Assembly (NCBI GenBank): GCA_002296525.1
Contig: DBIA01000027.1
Span: forward strand, 130,744 to 194,743
Direction of reading: 5' to 3'
Source: Candidatus Neomicrothrix sp. UBA814
GTDB lineage: Bacteria > Actinomycetota > Acidimicrobiia > Acidimicrobiales > Poriferisodalaceae
DNA length: 64,000 nt
Shown here piece after piece: positions 58,999 to 64,000 of the stretch. Made by a program: the position numbers and the translations under genes. Under the pieces are notes generated by a model that was given only the letters and a program-made list of their open reading frames with translations, did not search any database and was not told the origin of the DNA. Within the stretch, counting starts at the first letter, position 1, and each line of letters starts with the position of its first letter.

Positions 58999-60738
58999 AT
59001 GACAAATAGAACTGATTACTGCGGTCAACTATCTAGCGATGACATAGGACGCACAGTCACAGTCTGTGGCTGGGTAGCTAAACGCAGAGAACACGGCGAG
59101 TTTTTGGCGTTCGTGGATCTCCGCGACCGCACCGGAATCGTCCAGTGCGTTGTCGACCACGCTCACGACATTCGAAGCGAATATGTCCTAGCCGTGACTG
59201 GGACTGTCCGAGAACGTCCACCCGAAACCATCAACACTGACTTACCTACAGGTTCTATAGAAATCGGAGAAGCGACTGTCGAAATCCTTGCTAGCGCTGA
59301 ACCGCCCCCATTTCAGATAGATGGCCGAGTAGAGGTTGATGAGACCATACGTATACGTCACCGTTACCTAGATCTGCGCACTGGTCGCATGCAACAAAAT
59401 CTCCGCAGCAGAGCGGCGATCAGCGCTGCGATTCGCCGCTCGATGGAAGACCAAGACTTTGTTGAGGTAGAAACTCCGATGCTCATTGCTTCAACGCCAG
59501 AAGGAGCAAGAGACTTTGTTGTGCCCAGCAGGTTAAGTCCAGGAGACTTCTACGCGCTTCCTCAGAGTCCCCAGTTATTCAAACAGCTTTGCATGGTCGG
59601 CGGAATCGACCGTTATTACCAAATCGCTCGCTGTATGCGAGACGAAGACCTTCGAGCCGATAGACAATTCGAATTCACGCAACTCGATATGGAAATGAGC
59701 TTCGCCGACGGAGAACAAGTTCGATCTGTGGTATCTGAAGCCGTAAGCAACGCGACGGAGATCATTACCGGCCAGAGACCAGAATCAATCCCAGAGATGC
59801 CTTGGATAGAGGCAATGAACCGATATGGATCGGACAAACCAGACGTTCGGTTTGATCTGGAATTAGTTGAACTCACCGAAGTCTTCTCAGGCACTGATTT
59901 CAACGCGTTTAAGGCACCGACTATCAAAGGAATCAAAGTTGAAGGCGGTGCCGAGATGGGTCGTAACCAACTGGATCAATTGACTGACAAAGCCAAAAGT
60001 TGGGGCGCCAAGGGGCTGGTGTGGATCAAAGTCGGACCATCGGGCGAAGTGAACTCGCCAGTAGCCAAATTCATGAGCGAAGCCGAAATATCCGGATTGC
60101 TGTCAGCGATGAATGCGAAAGAGGGAGATATCTGTTACCTCGTTGCTGATGATTGGCGACGAGTGGTGCACGTGCTGGGGCTTCTTCGGCTCGAATTGGG
60201 GAGACCACCGGTTAACGAGGGAGGCCTGCGATTTCTTTGGGTAGTGGACTTCCCGCTTTTCGAAGATGTCGATGACGAAGGAAATCCGCTTCCCGCACAC
60301 CACCCCTTCACTATGCCCCATGCGGATGATCTAGAACTTCTATCGAATAGCAACACCCCTGACGATTTACTCAAAGTGAGATCCCAGGCGTACGACCTTG
60401 TTCTCAATGGATGGGAGCTAGGGTCTGGCAGCGTTCGTATCCACCGACGAGACATCCAACAACAAATCTTTAACTTGCTGGGCATAAACGAAGAAGAGTC
60501 ACAGCAGAAGTTCGGGTTTCTTATGGACGCCTTCCGGTACGGAGCGCCACCTCACGCAGGCTTTGCTTTCGGTATAGATCGATTAGTGGCGCTACTAGTC
60601 GGTGAAGAGAACATCCGAGAGGTCATTGCTTTCCCTAAGACTCAATCGGGAGCCGATCCGCTTACGAGCGCTCCTTCGTCTATAGACGCCAGTCAACTCA
60701 ATGAATTAGGTCTTAGGGTGCTTCCTCCCGCTACTTGA
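58999..60738 (+). CDS. aspS: Aspartyl-tRNA synthetase, probably non-discriminating
   Basis: A 579-residue bacterial-type class II AspRS: an N-terminal OB fold (1-110, CGWVAKRREHG), a catalytic core with QSPQLFKQ and RDEDLRADRQFEFTQLD (motif 2), a GAD insert (about 290-400) and motif 3 FAFGIDRLVALL. H32, in the REHG loop, occupies the position that is Leu30 in E. coli AspRS and His31 in Pseudomonas aeruginosa's relaxed AspRS, so it may also charge tRNA-Asn. A GGAG site seven bases upstream supports the ATG at 58999. Confidence 0.95.
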   Translation: MTNRTDYCGQLSSDDIGRTVTVCGWVAKRREHGEFLAFVDLRDRTGIVQCVVDHAHDIRSEYVLAVTGTVRERPPETINTDLPTGSIEIGEATVEILASAEPPPFQIDGRVEVDETIRIRHRYLDLRTGRMQQNLRSRAAISAAIRRSMEDQDFVEVETPMLIASTPEGARDFVVPSRLSPGDFYALPQSPQLFKQLCMVGGIDRYYQIARCMRDEDLRADRQFEFTQLDMEMSFADGEQVRSVVSEAVSNATEIITGQRPESIPEMPWIEAMNRYGSDKPDVRFDLELVELTEVFSGTDFNAFKAPTIKGIKVEGGAEMGRNQLDQLTDKAKSWGAKGLVWIKVGPSGEVNSPVAKFMSEAEISGLLSAMNAKEGDICYLVADDWRRVVHVLGLLRLELGRPPVNEGGLRFLWVVDFPLFEDVDDEGNPLPAHHPFTMPHADDLELLSNSNTPDDLLKVRSQAYDLVLNGWELGSGSVRIHRRDIQQQIFNLLGINEEESQQKFGFLMDAFRYGAPPHAGFAFGIDRLVALLVGEENIREVIAFPKTQSGADPLTSAPSSIDASQLNELGLRVLPPAT

Positions 60739-60761
60739 TCGATCTTGGATCCAAGGCGAAC

Positions 60762-60767
60762 TAGGTT
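60762..60767 (+). promoter_or_regulatory. -10 hexamer, leaderless type
   Basis: TAGGTT seven bases before the ATG at 60775 of rarA. Confidence 0.45.
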
Positions 60768-60774
60768 CGTTGCA

Positions 60775-62118
60775 ATGAGCGACCTATTCGAGTCGGCAGC
60801 AGACGAGGTAATGCGCCGCCAAGCTCCATTGGCGGCACGGCTTCGCCCGCGACAATTAGACGACCTTGTCGGTCATGACGATTTGCTAGGAACCCAGGCC
60901 CCGCTCAGAACTTTGATCCAAGCGGACAAACTGACCTCAATAATCTTGTGGGGTCCACCGGGTTGCGGAAAGACCACCCTCGCTCGCCTCATCGCAAACC
61001 ACACCAAGAAACAATTCGTGACACTTTCTGCGGTCTCAGCGTCGGTTAAAGATGTTCGACAAGTCATTGACGAAGCCAGACAGCGTCTTGGTGAGCGGAA
61101 TGTCGGAACAATTCTGTTCCTTGACGAGGTACATCGGTTCAACAAGAGCCAACAAGACGCTCTTCTACCCTCAGTGGAGGACGGGTTGCTTACCTTCATC
61201 GGGGCCACCACTGAAAATCCCTACTTTGAGGTCAACCCACCACTCCTCTCAAGATCCAATCTGTTCCGCATGAATGAGCTGAGCGACGAAGCTGTGACGA
61301 AATTGTTGCTTCGAGGCGCTGAGCACGAAGAAATCTCACTGAGTCAAGATGCATCTGAACATCTGGCTCGGCGAGCAGATGGCGACGCGAGGCGCGCCCT
61401 TACTGCCCTTGAAGTAGCAGCAGTTCTTGCCGGAGGCAAAGGATCAACCGTAGAGCTAAATCATGCAGAACAAGCACTGGACGCACGTGCTCACAGGTAC
61501 GGCGAGGACGAACACTACGACGTTATTTCGGCTTTCATTAAGAGCATTCGCGGCTCTGATGTTGATGCGAGCCTTTATTGGCTCGCTCGCATGCTGGAGG
61601 CAGGGGAAGATGCTCGCTTTATAGCTCGGCGACTCGTGATACTGGCCTCCGAGGACATTGGGATGGCGGATCCGATGTCGCTCTTGATCGCTGACGCTGC
61701 TGCTAGAGCAGTCGATTTTGTTGGGCTACCCGAGGCCCAACTCAACCTTTCTCAAGCGGTTATTCATCTAGCAACCGCACCAAAATCGAACTCAGCGTTA
61801 CTTGGCATAAACAGGGCCAGAGGTGACGTTCGACAAGGTCAGGGCCGTCGGGTACCCCGCCATTTACGCGACAGCCACTACAGCGGCGCCCAAGACCTAG
61901 GACATGGGGAGGGTTATCTCTACCCGCACAGCAGTGAATCGGGATGGGTAGAGCAGCAATACCTTCCAGATGACATAGCTGGGCAGCGCTACTACTCGCC
62001 CAGTTTGCACGGGTTTGAAGCGGAAATTGTTCAACGTTTAGCTGATCGGGGGCGTGCCGTTGAACCATGGCATGGCGCGGGAACGTCCGACGACAAAGTA
62101 AAGGGTCAAGAAAAATGA
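60775..62118 (+). CDS. rarA: Replication-associated recombination protein RarA (MgsA)
   Basis: A 447-residue AAA+ ATPase of the clamp-loader/RarA group: Walker A GPPGCGKTT (60-68), Walker B ILFLDEVHRFNKSQQD, sensor 1 GATTENPYFEV and the C-terminal RarA-specific region (LRDSHYSGAQDLGHGEGYLYPHS and QQYLPDDIAGQRYY). It acts at stalled replication forks. The frame has a TTG at 60745, but the ATG at 60775 is preceded by a TAGGTT box and starts at the conserved MSDLFE. Overlaps the next gene by 4 bp. Confidence 0.93.
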   Translation: MSDLFESAADEVMRRQAPLAARLRPRQLDDLVGHDDLLGTQAPLRTLIQADKLTSIILWGPPGCGKTTLARLIANHTKKQFVTLSAVSASVKDVRQVIDEARQRLGERNVGTILFLDEVHRFNKSQQDALLPSVEDGLLTFIGATTENPYFEVNPPLLSRSNLFRMNELSDEAVTKLLLRGAEHEEISLSQDASEHLARRADGDARRALTALEVAAVLAGGKGSTVELNHAEQALDARAHRYGEDEHYDVISAFIKSIRGSDVDASLYWLARMLEAGEDARFIARRLVILASEDIGMADPMSLLIADAAARAVDFVGLPEAQLNLSQAVIHLATAPKSNSALLGINRARGDVRQGQGRRVPRHLRDSHYSGAQDLGHGEGYLYPHSSESGWVEQQYLPDDIAGQRYYSPSLHGFEAEIVQRLADRGRAVEPWHGAGTSDDKVKGQEK

Positions 62119-62486
62119 CAGTCTGGGACTTGGTCGCTGTGGTAGTCACGGTGTGTGTCATCGTGACGATGGCGGTTCTACTGCTGATTTTGACTCAACT
62201 TATTTCAGTATTGAAACAGCTGCGATCGGCAGCTGACCGGCTATCCGAGCAGGCACTACCAGCTGTAGAAGACCTCAGAGAGACCGTTGACCACGCTGAT
62301 CTCGAGCTACAGAGACTTCAAGGTGTCGTTCAGGCAGCCGAAGATGCATCGAGGCAGATAGGGTCCGCTGGCCGAAAAGCCCTGAGCGTAGTCTCGGTTC
62401 CCTTTATAAAAGTTAAGGCGATTTCAGCCGGGGCTAAATCTGGGTTCGGTCGAATCAAAAATGGTCGAGGTAACAGTCCGAGATGA
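62115..62486 (+). CDS. DUF948-type membrane protein
   Basis: A 123-residue protein: a single N-terminal helix (about 4-28, LVAVVVTVCVIVTMAVLLLIL) and a long amphipathic coiled-coil region (about 30-90, with LSEQALPAVEDLRETVDHADLELQRL) as in DUF948/YtxG-like proteins. Function unknown. The ATG overlaps the rarA stop (ATGA), a strongly coupled arrangement. Present at this position, before alaS, in many actinobacteria. Confidence 0.83.
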   Translation: MTVWDLVAVVVTVCVIVTMAVLLLILTQLISVLKQLRSAADRLSEQALPAVEDLRETVDHADLELQRLQGVVQAAEDASRQIGSAGRKALSVVSVPFIKVKAISAGAKSGFGRIKNGRGNSPR

Positions 62487-62521
62487 ACGTAATTAGTGAC
62501 AGTTCATGGCAGGCTGTATGA

Positions 62522-62770
62522 GTGTTTAAACGACTTAGGTGGTTAGTGCTCGGAGGTATATTCGGCGCTGGTGGTTCTGTATGGGTGAGACGCCAATTTC
62601 GCCACCTTGCCGAACGGTATGCACCAGTTCGCGGCACGGCGACTATGGCTGGAACAGCTCGCCGCGTCGGACGCGATATACGAGAGGCTTGGACTGACGG
62701 TCAACGCAAGATGCGTGATACTGAGGCAGAACTTCGAGCTAAACAGGAACAACTTTCTAATCGTTATTGA
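62522..62770 (+). CDS. Small conserved protein with N-terminal helix, unknown function
   Basis: An 82-residue protein: a short hydrophobic N-terminal segment (about 7-20, WLVLGGIFGAGGSVWV), then a charged helical tail. It matches by position and pattern the small protein found between DUF948 and alaS in actinobacteria. No catalytic residues are visible. It starts with GTG 35 bp after the DUF948 gene. Confidence 0.68.
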   Translation: MFKRLRWLVLGGIFGAGGSVWVRRQFRHLAERYAPVRGTATMAGTARRVGRDIREAWTDGQRKMRDTEAELRAKQEQLSNRY

Positions 62771-62801
62771 TTAGGACCGAGTTCCAAGAGCGACACCTGG
62801 G

Positions 62802-62807
62802 TACCAT
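62802..62807 (+). promoter_or_regulatory. -10 hexamer, leaderless type
   Basis: TACCAT eight bases before the ATG at 62816 of alaS. A GGGGG run at 62810-62814 just before the ATG could serve instead as a weak ribosome site. Confidence 0.35.
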
Positions 62808-62815
62808 CAGGGGGC

Positions 62816-64000
62816 ATGCAAGCAGGTGAGTTACGCGAAGCATTCTCTAAGTTCTGGAGTGAGCGAGGTCATGACGTTCGCGCGTCGGCAAGCCTCATAC
62901 CTCATGAACCTTCTTTGTTGTTCACTGTTGCAGGAATGGTGCCCTTCATGCCCTACTTCTTGGGTGAAGAACAGCCGCCATCTTCTCGACTATGCACCAT
63001 ACAAAAATGTGTTCGCGCTGGGGGTAAACACAACGACCTAGATGACATCGGTCGAACGAATCGCCACTTCACCTTCTTTGAAATGATGGGTAACTTCAGT
63101 TTTGGTGATTACTTCAAAGCGGAAGCCATACCGTGGGCTTGGGAGTTTGTTACTGACGTCCTTCAATTAGAAAAGGACCGCCTCTGGGTCACCGTTCATG
63201 TCAGCGACGACGACGCTGAAGAAATATGGACCCAGTCCGTTGGTTTGCCGGCCGAGCGCATACAACGTCTCGATAAAGACAATTGGTGGGCGGCGGGAGA
63301 TACAGGACCTTGTGGGCCCTGCAGTGAAATCTTCTACGACCTCGGACCCGAATACGGTGACGACGGCGGACCGGCAGAAGGAGGGGAGGATCGATTTATT
63401 GAAGTGTGGAACCTCGTTTTCATGCAGTTTTCCAATGACGGCTCGGGCGAACTGACCCCACTTCCGCAAACAGGCATTGACACAGGGGCAGGATTAGAAC
63501 GATTGTTGGCGGTTCTGCAGGGAGTGCCATCGGCGTGGGATATAGACCTATTTGCGCCTTTGCTAACCGAAGCAGAGCTAATCACTGGCCTTAAGTACGG
63601 GCAGGACCCAGCGGTAGATATTTCCATGCGAATTTTTGCCGATCACGCCCGCACGACCGCACTACTCATCAGCGACGGCGTTTTCCCCTCCAACGAAGAA
63701 CGGGGCTATGTGCTCCGTCGAATTATTCGGCGTGCGGTCAGGCACGCGTGGACTCTGGGTGTAGAGGATGTCGTGATGCCCCGCCTGGTTGAGGTCGTGT
63801 GCGACGTGATGGGTGACCATTATTCCGAACTGCAAGACAACCTTGCGCTAGTCAAAGATGTGGTCGGGCGCGAGGAGGAACAGTTCCGTCGCACCTTAGC
63901 TACCGGTTCTCAGATCTTGGACGAAGCAGTCACCGCCCTTGAGCAAGGGGAGCCGCTTCCTGGCAGCGTCGCCTTTCAGCTGCACGACACATTCGGTTTT
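62816..64000 (+). CDS. alaS: Alanyl-tRNA synthetase, 5' part cut by window edge
   Basis: The first 395 codons of AlaRS, read without stop to the window end. The class II core is intact: LREAFSKFWSERGH, FTVAGMVPFMPYFLG (motif 1 region), CIQKCVRAGGKHNDLDDIG in short order, FFEMMGNFSFGDYF, GDTGPCGPCSEIF and TGIDTGAGLERL (motif 3), then FADHARTTALLISDGVFPSNEERGYVLRR. It charges tRNA-Ala. The remaining editing and C-Ala domains lie beyond the window. It ends the core block hisS-aspS-rarA-alaS. Confidence 0.95.
   Translation, partial: MQAGELREAFSKFWSERGHDVRASASLIPHEPSLLFTVAGMVPFMPYFLGEEQPPSSRLCTIQKCVRAGGKHNDLDDIGRTNRHFTFFEMMGNFSFGDYFKAEAIPWAWEFVTDVLQLEKDRLWVTVHVSDDDAEEIWTQSVGLPAERIQRLDKDNWWAAGDTGPCGPCSEIFYDLGPEYGDDGGPAEGGEDRFIEVWNLVFMQFSNDGSGELTPLPQTGIDTGAGLERLLAVLQGVPSAWDIDLFAPLLTEAELITGLKYGQDPAVDISMRIFADHARTTALLISDGVFPSNEERGYVLRRIIRRAVRHAWTLGVEDVVMPRLVEVVCDVMGDHYSELQDNLALVKDVVGREEEQFRRTLATGSQILDEAVTALEQGEPLPGSVAFQLHDTFGF

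Noticed and set aside
1..64000. tRNA, rRNA, CRISPR, insertion sequence, prophage or integron features
   Set aside because: No cloverleaf-like sequence, repeated spacers, transposase, terminal inverted repeat or integrase could be recognised by reading the sequence.

Overview
The window looks like chromosomal DNA of an actinobacterium with roughly balanced base composition, most plausibly a marine-type Acidimicrobiia lineage. Three things support this. The gene order HIT hydrolase - CDP-alcohol phosphatidyltransferase - PatA-like acyltransferase - PimA-like mannosyltransferase - pdxS - pdxT - yebC - ruvCAB - (queA, tgt) - yajC - secD - secF - apt - rel - hisS - aspS - rarA - alaS is the classic actinobacterial core order. 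An InhA-type enoyl reductase and an F420:NADPH oxidoreductase are present. At least thirteen genes carry a TANNNT -10 hexamer 5-8 nt before the start codon, the hallmark of leaderless transcription common in this phylum. The class-level assignment is inference.

Positions 1-34,600 are a metabolic, mostly accessory region rich in CoA-ester and oxidative catabolism. It holds three SnoaL-like (NTF2 fold) proteins, an epimerase, an M24 peptidase, an FAD oxidoreductase and a NUDIX hydrolase. A TauD dioxygenase - YqeY - flavin monooxygenase operon follows. It is convergent with an overlapping tandem pair of polysaccharide deacetylase-like (allantoinase/PuuE-like) proteins. Next come a double-domain CaiB/BaiF CoA-transferase convergent with a probable operon SnoaL - dienelactone hydrolase - MaoC-like - single-chain biotin-dependent acyl-CoA carboxylase. 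After these lie a crotonase, a DMT exporter, acetoacetyl-CoA synthetase, coaE, thioesterases, an SDR, an acyl-CoA dehydrogenase and a third, canonical deacetylase. The region ends with a methyltransferase, an ABC ATPase and a heterodimeric ABC exporter. Together these suggest a generalist that activates, carboxylates, hydrates and cleaves organic acids through CoA thioesters.

Positions 34,600-43,300 carry envelope and cofactor genes: two overlapping CNNM/CorC-type membrane proteins, fabI, npdG, then the phosphatidylinositol (mannoside) lipid block. This block is followed by an M48/HtpX-like membrane protein whose zinc motif is destroyed. Positions 43,300-64,000 are core: a DUF3048 protein, PLP synthase (pdxST), Holliday-junction processing (ruvCAB, with a perfect LexA box on the ruvC start), queuosine biosynthesis (queA, and a tgt lacking its zinc cysteines), the accessory Sec translocon (yajC-secDF), apt, a bifunctional (p)ppGpp enzyme, hisS, aspS, rarA and the first 395 codons of alaS.

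The window is nearly fully coding. No gene-free stretch exceeds about 200 bases; the longest is 5033-5230, a divergent promoter region. I see no tRNA, rRNA, CRISPR array, insertion sequence or prophage. No single unknown multi-gene system stands out. The most unusual signals are residue-level losses in otherwise familiar enzymes (M48, Tgt, CDP-alcohol transferase, CaiB fusion, tandem deacetylase), a perfect 14-bp inverted repeat inside a coding sequence, and the SOS operator superimposed on a leaderless start.
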